A stretch of DNA of 64,000 nucleotides from Apteryx mantelli (taxonomy: Eukaryota > Chordata > Aves > Apterygiformes > Apterygidae), in contig NC_089980.1 of the NCBI RefSeq assembly GCF_036417845.1, positions 68,136,501 to 68,200,500 of the forward strand. Direction: 5' to 3'. The translations under genes and the position numbers were made by a program. Each line of letters opens with the position of its first letter. The stretch's first letter is position 1. This document shows positions 1-10,200 of this stretch, piece after piece. A model generated the notes under the pieces. It worked only from the letters and a program-made list of their open reading frames with translations. It made no database searches and had not been told where the DNA came from.

Positions 1-378
1 CAGCCTGGAGAAGAGAAGGCTGAGAGGAGATCTTATCAATGTGTACAAGTATCTGAAGGGAGGGTGTTAAGAGGATGGGACCAGACTCTTTTCAGTGGTG
101 CCGAGCAACAGGACACGAGGCAACGGGCACAAACTGAAACACAGACACTTCCATCTGAACATGAGGAAAAACTTTTTCACTGTGAGGGTGACAGAGCACT
201 GGAACAGGTTGCCCAGAGAGGTGGTGGAGTCTCCTTCTCTGGAGATATTCAAAACGCGCCTGGACGCAATCCTGTGCAGTGTGCTCTAGGTGACCCTGCT
301 TGAGCAGGGGGGTTGGACTAGATGATCTCCAGAGGTTCCTTCCAACCTCAACCATTCTGTGATTCTGTGATTCTGTGA
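1..378 (+). mobile_element. CR1 LINE, 3' end (cut by window edge)
   Basis: This is the C-terminal coding end and 3' UTR of a CR1 non-LTR retrotransposon. The + frame reads the conserved CR1 tail ([20 protein letters not shown], then [19 protein letters not shown] and [14 protein letters not shown], stop at 287-289). The 3' UTR follows (GGTTGGACTAGATGATCTCC) and ends in ATTCTGTG octamers at about 350-376, the hallmark CR1 terminus. One in-frame TAA at 68-70 replaces the Gln codon found in the copy at 26297. The element begins before base 1, so its full length is unknown. It is close in sequence to the copies at 25065-26604 and 50945-53705, suggesting one young subfamily. Confidence 0.95.
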
Positions 379-3300
379 AAGGCTGGCATGGCTTAACTGC
401 CTCAATTTTCAGATCTAAAATACCTGTCACAACCTAGGAAATTAAACTAATTTCATTTCAGATATTGCCTCTGACTCTGATTCTCTGATATTATCAAGCA
501 AGGAGGCTTTTATTCTAAATTCTGCCATTACTGATAACTTAGGCACAGTGGAGACGAACTGGAGTGTATACTTCTGTCATGATCCTGCCTCTATGCCAGC
601 ACTGACAAATCATCAGATGGTTGGCATCTTATCTCTGCAAGTCTTATACTGCTTTCCCAACATTAGGATCATTCACTCACGTGTATCTCCAGCCTATTTC
701 AGTTTATTTTATGCAACTTTGTCTTAACTGCCAAATTGATAACTATAGTTCATAACTTCACATATTCCAAAGTGAGACCAGCAAAGTATTTTTTTTGGCA
801 GCCAGTTTTTTTTTCTCCTGAAACAATTGTCTTAGTGAGAGGATGTTCTTTGTATTGATTTTTTTAACACTGCTTTTTATATAATATAAGTAAAAATTAT
901 CTAATATATAAGTAAGAATTATCTAATTCCAATTTATTGAGCAGAGGATGCAATCCCTGTGGCATATAGCACATGGTGAAGAATACAGCAAGTGGTTTTC
1001 TAATGCCCAAATGTTTTCATTTTCATTAGAGGAGGTGAAGACAGTATTAACTTCCAGTTCCTGTAGCAGTGAAATGAAAAAATTCTCTGAGCTTCCTGCT
1101 TAGTAAGTTGCAATATTTTTTTGATAAGATCAGCAATTTCTGTGCTTCCAAGTGAATTGCTAATAAGTTAAGATAGTAAAATCTGTAGGATGATAGTATC
1201 ATTTTAAATTTATTATGGGAGAAAAGTAAATGAATCCATGATTGTCTCTTGACAGTAGGAAAGAAATGGGCCATGTAAGCTCTAATACATCACCTAAACT
1301 CCTGAGAAAAAGTTGCAAACTGTACAAGCTGATCTAAATAGATATTCAGCTCTGGCGAAGGTCAAGACACGTAATACCACTTCTTTTGCAGGCAACTTAC
1401 ATATAAAGCAGTGGCTGATTAGCTGATCCAGCTGGTCAATATGAGCAAGTTCCTGGATCAATGCATTAGTCTTGCACTTTGACTAATCAACTCCAACTAT
1501 TTATAGAGGCCACTTCTACTTAGGGATTTTGCAGGGATCTTATATCAATGCCACCCTTTTCCTGTCATAATTCACACTGCCAGGCTACAAAGGAAGTTGT
1601 TTTTTATATTTCCCAAGCACCAACAACACTCAAGCATCCATTGACCTAAACACAGAAAAATTATGGTATTGCTGTTACTGCAGTGCAGTGCAGTGCCTAC
1701 ATATCAAGACTTCTTACCTGTATTGTTGCCAATCACCTCTTGGTCCTGTAGCATGGACCAGCCTGATCAAAGTATCCACCATTTATTCTGCTGCTCAGAT
1801 AATTTTGCAAACTTCCCTAAGCCCCATGGCACCTCTATAGTGTCTGAAATGGCTACTATTAAGCATATCTGTGCTACTCTGCAGTGGAAATCCATACCCA
1901 ATCTAGGCATTCATCAAGCTAGTAAGTGCTTAGGAAAAGCATGATCCAGTCAAGCCTATCCTAGATCAAATCTTTTAATTTTTTAATAAGGGTTTGATCC
2001 AGAAAGCCATTTTCACGTTGCAAATATTCCCAAAACAAGGCTTGTTTACTGAACCCTATTTTTCCTCAATGTCAGAACACAACCACAGTAAGCCCTTCTT
2101 ATATGCACCATCTAGGCAATTGTCAGTTATTGCATGTCCCAAGAACTACCTTTTCCTTATTCTGCCTGACCACTTTGCTCCAAAACCCAGTATGAGATTC
2201 CACACCAAAAGCTTCACTGAGGCAAACTTCTCAATCAGAAGTAAATCCAGTAGTAAATAAAGCTGTTCTTAGATAGATAAAGGATAAGAAGAAAAACTAA
2301 AGGAGAAAACAGTATGTCAGTGGTATACAGAAGGTCACATGTAAAGCCAGGCTTAGTGACTGTGCCATATGGCACATCCTCTTTCCAAACTGAGCTGCCA
2401 GCATCAAAAGCTAAGAAAGGTCTTATCTGACACTGAAGGCCGTTAATTAAGGATATGTAATGTGGGTATTTATTCAAGTAGCCTGTTTAGCTGGCTGTAG
2501 TTTTTTAAGTTTATGAATTAATGAGTTCAGCTGCTCGGTCCATCCTTAATGAATGAGCTCCTGATTGAAATCTTTTGCTTCCTTTACAAAAGCAAAGATT
2601 CTACTTTTAGAGGAAGAAACAAAACAGGATAACTTGTCACCAATGACCCTTTTAGAACCCAGCTGAAAGAAGACTTTTGTTAGGTCTGCATTCAGATGAA
2701 TGTGCACACACCTGCTGTTGAGTAGCTGGAGTTAGTCATTTGTGGAAATGCCTGCCCAGGTAACACAAGAAGGGATGTGTTCCTAAACTGCACAACCATA
2801 CAGGAGCCACACATTGCTGCTGGGCTGAGCAAATAAAGGTTGCTCCATTCAGGATTACAGGAACAACATAACTGAAATTGCAGCAGAGGGAATTGCAGCT
2901 CTGTGGGAGAGGGAAAAAAAAAGTCACCTAGGGAATGAGGGACTGGGAAGAGTCAGAGAGGTTTTGGAATCAGGTTTTGGCTGTGGGACAAAGTTGGAAG
3001 AATACAAAGAGGTTTGGGGTGGGGATAGTCTGAGCAAAGGTCACTCCCTACCTCCTAATGCTAACATCTTCTTTGGGTCTCTTCTTTCTTGCTACTTTTT
3101 TGGTACAGGATGCCCCCAAAGCCCTGAGACCCTTATTCACCTCACACTATCAGTGCAACTGCCTACCTACAATTCCATCTCTTCTTGCAAGAAGTGTTTT
3201 CTGTCTGCCACATAAGCACCCACTGGGCCACTCAGGCTGTGGGAAAGGAGGAGAGATTCAGCTGAGTTCATTTTTTTTCTTCCTGCTACTGGTGCTCATT

Positions 3301-3604
3301 TTAGGAGCAATACCTTCTGCTACATACCATATTACTGCCCCTGGAAGTAGTAACTACACCACCCCCACAGCTACCTGTGTCCTGGTAACAGATGTGCGCA
3401 GAGAGGTTGTTCACATTGGAATAGCTGATTCCCATCTTCTCCTAAATGGGCAGTGTAGGCCTTTGCCTACAACTAGCTCTCCTGCAAGCCACTGTCATTA
3501 TCTATTTCCAACTGAAAAGCAATTTGCTTGCAGAACAATACAATGTTGAAACTCAGCAGGTCTATTATGTGGTCCTATCTTATACCTGAATGAAAACAGG
3601 TTTT
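379..3604. other. AT-rich non-coding stretch
   Basis: I see no recognisable gene or repeat apart from a short tandem duplication near 880. The longest open frame (3058-3549, 163 codons, +) has no recognisable domain, is built of low-complexity Ser/Thr/Pro/Phe stretches, and is of a length expected occasionally by chance in this much DNA. It is therefore not called. Confidence 0.6.
881..926. repeat. Imperfect tandem duplication, about 22 bp x 2
   Basis: Two adjacent copies of a unit reading roughly AATATAAGTAARAATTATCT. It is a local slippage-type duplication with no sign of function. Confidence 0.6.
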
Positions 3605-3697
3605 TGACAGAGGCGAGAACAACTGTCGGAGGACGCCGGAGTGGGAGGCGGGCCTGGAGTAACGACGGAGTCTCAATATGAGTATGATCGTTCTCCC

Positions 3698-3703
3698 TTT
3701 ATT
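3698..3703 (-). terminator. AATAAA polyadenylation signal of the LTR
   Basis: The minus strand reads AATAAA just downstream of the TATA-like box, where the R region of an avian retroviral LTR carries its poly(A) signal. Confidence 0.6.
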
Positions 3704-3759
3704 AGAGCTTACACAAAGTATATATAGACAAGCAATAAGCTTGCGCTAGCAATAGCTAC

Positions 3760-3829
3760 ATGATTGGCTACAGTTTCTGTCCACGCGCATAAAGCAGATA
3801 TATGATTGGTGCAAGGTTGCTGTCCACGC
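3760..3829 (-). promoter_or_regulatory. Duplicated U3 enhancer-like segment with two CCAAT boxes
   Basis: Two direct copies (3760-3786 and 3802-3829), 42 bp apart, share ATGATTGG at one end and TGTCCACGC at the other. In LTR orientation each provides a CCAAT motif upstream of the TATA-like box at 3727-3718. Repeated enhancer units of this kind are common in retroviral U3 regions; activity here is inference. Confidence 0.55.
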
Positions 3830-3940
3830 TCCGTCGACATTTATGGAACCTAGTTCCGTCTAGACTTGTTTACCAGTTTTGTGAATACCTTCTTTTGTAG
3901 TGCTCAAGGCCGCTGCAAGGATCGCTTGCCTTGGCCTACA

Positions 3941-4040
3941 TTCCTTCCCCTACCATGAAGACGGGATTGCTCATCCCAATCAGATCATGCCCTCTCTCGC
4001 TTAACCATTCCTCCAGCCATTCCTCCTCAAACAACCATTA
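3941..4040 (-). mobile_element. Polypurine tract and short internal remnant of the provirus
   Basis: Directly upstream of U3 on the minus strand is GGGGAAGGAA (3950-3941), a polypurine tract that primes plus-strand synthesis in retroviruses. Upstream of it a short open stretch of about 30 codons runs into a TAG located at the first bases of the LTR (3938-3936); a TAA precedes it at about 4035. I do not recognise the peptide and cannot say which viral gene it derives from. The far boundary is approximate, and the rest of the internal region is absent. Confidence 0.45.
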
Positions 4041-4759
4041 GATTTTACAGAATACAGAGTACTCAGAAATCTGGCTCAAACAGTCCTTGAAAATCCATCC
4101 ATATTCTCCCTGATCTGAGGTGACTGTCTGAAGCAAACCAAAACCTGAGGTTTAAACACCCATATGACTATGGTCCAGTTAGTTCACAATGGCAGTCATA
4201 AAATATGAGGATGTTCTCTTGGTTTTACTTCTTAAAATATATTAAAATAAGGTGAGCACAACTGCAAGCATAGTTATACTGTACAAAAAATGAAATAGGT
4301 AAAATACTTCCTGTAAGTAGCATTAAATTTCAGAAAGGTGAAATGTATAAAATGAGAAAGATTGTTAAAAACAAATGAAAAAGAGCAGCAAAAAGAGTAA
4401 AACACTTACAGCTAGCAAAGAGTTTATTTAAAGACACCATACATGGTACTCAGAGAAAATGCGTGCAACCCATGAAAAGGGTCTATACAATGGAGTAAAG
4501 GTAGTTATTAAAACTATAAAGTATATTCTTCAAAAAGCAGAACCTGTGTCCACCTAACGAAAAGGCATAGGTTTTTTCAAGTTACATGCAAAAGCATGAT
4601 AAATCAGGAAGGAAAAGATTTTGATGATTATTTTGGTAAAACCATTGAAAAATACTAATGAAATATTTTTAAATATTACACAGTTGAAAGCCTGCCTCTA
4701 AGTGAGAGGGGTAAATATATAAGTGGGAATAAAAAGATCATTCAGTGGTGATGGGGTCA
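4041..4759. other. AT-rich non-coding stretch
   Basis: No gene, splice-bounded exon or recognisable repeat is visible. It could hold further decayed proviral or LINE sequence that cannot be recognised by eye. Confidence 0.5.
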
Positions 4760-5880
4760 CAGTAGAAAAACAAAATTTTCATCAGTATTCCCTATAGAGG
4801 AACCCAAGGATGTTCCCAGACCAAAACTTATTCAGGATGAGTCAGAGGAACTATCTCAAACAAAAATGTCTTTAGAAAAGGTTTTAGAACAAACTGGCAA
4901 AGCGAGTAGCAGCAGATTGCCAAGACCAAATCATATTTGCCTATATGTCCCAAAGGAAATCCGATGTAAAATTGCCAAACTATGACCTGTGCTCTGTGAC
5001 TTCTTTCTTAAATAAATACCAGTATGTGAGTAACAGAAGGTGGCAAATATAATATTGTATCTTCAAAAGGGCTCCATAGGGTGCTACAGCTGAGTAAACT
5101 TGACTTCCATATTAATTAGACTATTTGAAACTACTGAGAATGATAGAACTAATAAATGAAGCCAGGCAAACATAGTGAAAAGTAGAGAAAGGGTTTCCTC
5201 AATTTTTACAGGAACAAGCCACAGATTTATTATGAAATTTTGAGGAAGTCAGAAGACATGTGGGAAAGCATGATCCAGCCAGCATAGCAGACTTTGACTA
5301 CCAAAATCCTTTGCTAAAGGCTCTGAAAGAAAGTTACTTAATAACTGGTGCAGTTCTGATTGTGCGTTCTTTCCTCCTCCCCTTCATCTTAAAAGAAGAT
5401 ACAGTAAGAGTACAGAAGGTGCAAAAATAGACTACTATAATAATTGACGATATCACATAATATCTATGCAAGAAGTTGAACAGATTAGGATGCTAGCCAG
5501 TCTGGAGAAGCAACAACTGGAGGATATGACAGTGATATATAAAATCATGAATGGATAAAAAATGGGTAGCGTGTATTAAGTGAAACCATTTGGCAGCATG
5601 CTTAAACAAGACAAGTAAGTATTTCTTTGCACAACACGTGATAAGTGGAATCAGGAAGCAGTCAGGCAAAGTCATGGAAGAAAATGAATTATTAAAATTG
5701 CAAATTCTGGCTTCATGGATTGCCAGAAGCTAGGAAAGTATAACAGAGAAAAGAATAGCATATGCATATCTTGTTCTTGTAGTCTTCCCTGCAGCATCTC
5801 TTACAAGCAAGCTAGTACCAAAGACAGGATATAATGAAAGTTAAAAGTGTGGTCACAGACAGTACAGCCATTCTTCTAAT
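4760..5880 (+). mobile_element. Ancient, heavily decayed CR1-type LINE (ORF2 and 3' end)
   Basis: No frame is open, but the DNA follows the order of an old amniote CR1 ORF2. In sequence come a GAGTCAGAGGAACTATCTCA-type segment (4839), CCAAGACCAAATCATATTTG (the CCxGGxCCxGATGG RT entry, 4920), AAAAGGGCTCCATAGG (about 5065), and a segment like the RT motif-A region (GACTTTGACTACCAAAATCC, about 5290). After a gap the C-terminal part follows (CTAGCCAGTCTGGAGAAGC, ATAAAATCATGAATGG, AAGTATTTCTTTGCACAAC at 5494-5640). It ends with GACAGGATATAATG and ACAGCCATTCTTCTAATAT (5823-5880), matching the 3' UTR of the reptile/bird-wide CR1 lineage rather than the octamer-ending young avian lineage. Internal deletions are evident. 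The assignment rests on remembered consensus. Confidence 0.75.
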
Positions 5881-7268
5881 ATCTCATTCTACCATGACCT
5901 AGCCAAACAGGGCAAGAAAATTTTATAGTCTTCCATGCCACAGGCTATTTTGAGAGACAGTATGATAGACAAAATAATCTTGGTACCTGAAGACAGAGTG
6001 CCCAGGTGATGACTTCTCTATTCTTCAGCATTTCCCACTTTGACACTTGGGGAGCAGCATAACTGCTGACAAACTTTTGCTAGAGCCAGGCAAATACTGA
6101 ACAACTCATCTGTGAAGGTCTTCAGTACATCAGATTTTCAGTTCCTTAGCATCCTCATTTACATTTCTGTGAGCCTTCAGATGACTGCATCTTTTGGGAA
6201 AAAGGGTTGTGAAGAATTTCTTTTGTGTGAAAATATGGGTTATTCAAAACAGTATAAAAATGAAAACACTCAGCCACACAATATTTGGCAGTGAAGTCAA
6301 TATTTTACAGATAATTTTACATGTAATAGATATTAGAATAAAAAACAACACAAGTACTCAATAACCGCTGATCTTTCCTTAGTTGAGATGAATGCAGCTA
6401 TACTTAGATCTGAGGTACTGGATACATAATAAATACATGAAAATGATAGTTAAGATTTTCAAGGAGTCTGCTGACCTTTGTATTCCTGTGTTTTTTGATT
6501 TTTCCCTTGCAGTGTCTGAAAAAGGGTACATTTTCCAGAAGAAGCTGAACCTAATTCTGAGAATTTGGTCTGAAGCTGGGCACTCAACTCAGCTCCAATT
6601 CAGCAGCTTCTGAAAAGCTTTGCTGTTCCTCTTTATCATAAAAGAGGGACAAAGATATAAAATTGCCTCAGCTTGCTACTATCTTTCCCACTGTACTCTT
6701 ACATTCCTCTGACTGAGGAATAGGAGCACTTCCTATAGGAAGTGCTTATAATTTCACTGTCACACACCTAATGAACAGACTGCACACTCCATAATTAAGG
6801 TGAACAGTTAGAAAAACTGAATAATACATCCTGAAGATCAAACACTCAAGAACTCTGTCTACAAATGAGTAGAAAATGAATTTGCAAAAACATTTCACTG
6901 AGAAACTTATGAACGAGTAATTTTCAGAGGGACTGTAATCGACAATTCTTCATCTTGAATGTGACCTTACTATCTGATTAGTCCTCTTGAGGTCAATTTG
7001 AGGGGTAAGACATGACTAATGTAAGTGACTGTATCAGTTTGGTCATGTTTTATGAGTTGATGAAAAGACCATTCTGATTAGTACCACTTGAACCACTTAT
7101 AGGTCAAATACATTATTTGTTCCCTACCAGATTGCAAAGTACCCAACTAGAAGTTTTCAGATAGAGGAGAGCTATTATAAATAAGGCTAATCGGAAAATG
7201 ATGTTGTCCGTTCTGCTAGACTTTTTTTTTTAAAGAGCCTTCAAAACCAGAAATTCTATGTCTAAATT

Positions 7269-7292
7269 GTTTTGTTTTGTTTTGTTTTGTTT
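7269..7292. repeat. (TTTTG)n simple repeat
   Basis: Five consecutive TTTTG units form a short pentanucleotide microsatellite. Confidence 0.9.
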
Positions 7293-10200
7293 AATCAGAA
7301 TTTGGATATTTTCATTAGTAGGCAGATACTTTCCAAACACAGCACTCTGATCAAAACCAATTTTCCATGAAATAGTGTGATGCAATTTTTTTAAACAGCC
7401 ATACTCAAAGAGCCTCTGTTTGAACATCTCAGACAAAATTAGATTCCAAAATGTCATACAAAGTAGGAACATCAGCATCCATTTCCCATTCAGAAGAATA
7501 AACCAAACAAAATTCTCAGGAAAAGAAACTCAGAGCATCCAGTATGATAGATCTGCCAGGGGTGTCTGCCAAAAGACCAGATGCTCTGGCTGGAAAAGAG
7601 ATATAATTTACGTTACTTGCCAGTACATTCTGGTTGATTTTTTCCCCACCTAACAGTGAAGAGTGAGATTTCAAATATTTGCTTGTGTTAAAATGGAAAC
7701 TTCTAAAACATAAGTGTATTTACAAAGCAATGTTTTCTCAATAGAAAAGTCTTAATAGGAATGCATTTTTAAGATTCTTTCATGTCGGCTAGCAGAAAAA
7801 TAAAGAGCCCGAAATATTTTGCTGCCAACTACCACACATGTCCAGGTAATTAGAATTAATTTTCAGTTAAAATCCTGCAGTATGGTATTGAGGACACCCA
7901 TATTAACAATCAGTAAATTCTCTGTGATTTATTTTGGCAACTATCAAAAGGGCAAAGATATTTGTGTTTTTAGAATAGTGACATTTTGAGCAAAACCTTT
8001 GTAAAACTTTGAAAAGTATGATTATTTGGCTATTACACACTGACACTGTTAGTATTCTGTAATCCTAGCTCCTCAGATAAAAGAAAAAGGGCATTATTTG
8101 AATGTATTTCTTACAAGGTGTAATGATTAAATGCAGGGCAGAGTTCACTTACTTACGCTTAATGTTCCTCATTCAAAACTGTTACTGCAGCAAACTTGTG
8201 TAGTTATATCCTATGTACAATTCCATCCATAGGGAGAATTTATTCCACAGGGAAATGTGTCGGCACAAAGATTACAGAAGCCAATAGCACAAAAAGTGAG
8301 AGGAAACATATTTTCTAGTACCTATTCCCTTTTATACAAATTTTTGACATTGCATATCCAATACTGATCAAAATAAGAGCACCAATAATCATAGTAAATA
8401 TGTAAAAAAAAATTGCAGAGTATTTCCAATCTAATAACTTCATTCCTTTACATTATCAGAGAATATAATTTTACAGGCAACCCAGTTAAAGTTTCCATAA
8501 TAATGTAATTTTATTTGACACTCACAGAGTGTCAAATATAAACAATTACAAACAAACCTTTTAGGTATTTGAAAGCCCTTTTGTGTCTTATATATATTTG
8601 GTTTTGGCATATTTTCCCTCCAAGTACAGTAATAAATCTGCAATAATGTGCCTCAGTAAAGATATTTCTCCTTAAGGAAAAGCAGTACAAGCAAATAACA
8701 AAAAATTGCATCAGAGACCTGTCTTCATCCTTAGTACATTCTTTAATACTATCCACTGAAATAAATAAGCAGCTCATAGTCATTAGGAAAAATCCACCTC
8801 ACATAAATTGCTACTCATCCCCAGAAGAGTACAAGATCCTTCTTGTTGCAGAGAGGCTGAGAAACATGGTTAAAGTGATTAATTAAGGAGAAAATACATT
8901 CAGTTCCAGTGGAAGTGCCAAGAACATGATTATCTTTTTGTCTAGACAGAGTTTGCAGAGAGACTGCCTTTTCTTAGACCAATCATTTAAAGGATTAGAA
9001 TATCTTTGTTAGCTTACGTATGCCTGCTTGCTGGATATAACATATCCAAATTCTCCCTTAAAACCCATATGCATCCTATCCTTTGTATGTAGAAGAGAGA
9101 TGGTGTGGGGGGGATCTCATTGCTTTACTGTGCATAAGAAAGCATTGCCCTTGCTTTCTCAAGATCACTGGGCAGAACAAAACCACTTGCTGTTTATTTA
9201 CAGGTCTTTCCTTAGCCTAGCTCATTTCTTTCTTGTAAATAGTAAGGAGTATCACCTGACCCAGGAGCCTCCTGCACCTCACCCAAAGTATATAAGGTTT
9301 CACTCTGTTGAGGGTTTCAAAGAGGTTTTCCTCCAGCCCGAATAGAGCAGACACAACACCATATTCAGTGGCTACCTTGGCTCTGTGGATCTGTTTGTCC
9401 TGCTGGATGGCAGGAGCACTAGAGGGAGGCTTATGACTTCTCACTGTTGGCAGATGTGCACCTCATCACTTTGGGGTGGAGAACTCTGAGGCCAGTCTCT
9501 CTGATAAGTTCCTGAGGACTCACAGCTCATTGCCGCCTATGTGTTGGGGCCCGCTGTTACTGGTCCTGTGAGCAGGACCCTTCATCCTTACCTGGAGCAC
9601 AAATTCCTTATCTAGCACTGCTAATGTTATGTAAAGCTGGTAAAACCAGCACTAAAGACCACAGCAACAAAGGTCTCATAGAGACTGCTCAGGGTAGGGG
9701 CTGGGCAGGGAGGAAGAGAAGAAGAAGCTTATGACAAAACAGTCAATAACATCCCCATATGCACAATCTCTTGTGCACCCATATGAAAAACGCAGCTTCT
9801 GGAGACTCAGCTTCAGCTTCACAAAATCCCTCAGGTGCCTTTCTAAGAACTACAGTTACCAATATGCAACCTTTTTCATATTTATTTTTTTATTTCAGTA
9901 ATTATAGACATTTTTCTTGATCATAAAATGAGTACTGAATTAATGATCTTTTTAAAGAAAACAAGCTCTCATAAGTAATACTACAATTCAGTATTTATGA
10001 AGAGCTATCTTCTAAAAGTAAAGAAATATGGTAATCAGTAAAACCATCTGTCACCACTCAAGCATAGATGAAGTATGAATTTTATTAGGAACAGCAATAT
10101 TCTTTTAAATTGAAAGACATCTAATCATTATCCTTTGATGAATTTTTCTTTTGGTCTCTCTTCCTAATAAAACTCAGGAAGCTCTGTAGCAATAGAGTCT

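Larger units (their letters stand above)
3605..3940 (-). mobile_element. Endogenous retrovirus LTR (alpharetrovirus-like), minus strand
   Basis: Read on the minus strand the block begins TGTAGG (3940 downward) and ends CTGTCA (3605), giving TG...CA termini. It contains promoter-like parts in LTR order: two CCAAT-type boxes in a duplicated segment, a TATA-like box at 3727-3718, an AATAAA signal at 3703-3698, and a GC-rich U5-like end with several CpGs. The length of 336 bp fits avian alpharetroviral LTRs, and the junction GGGGAAGGAATGTAG resembles the polypurine tract/U3 border known from avian leukosis-type viruses. Because the polypurine tract is present on the U3 side, this is a 3' LTR of a truncated provirus and not a solo LTR. 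No matching 5' LTR or primer-binding site is seen in the window, and I could not identify a target-site duplication. Confidence 0.8.

Noticed and set aside
3058-3549. 163-codon + frame with a hydrophobic start
   Set aside because: No recognisable family, low-complexity composition, and a length expected to occur by chance in 64 kb; no splice or promoter context.
3605-3940. Interpretation as a solo LTR
   Set aside because: A polypurine tract directly precedes U3 on the minus strand, which a solo LTR would not retain.
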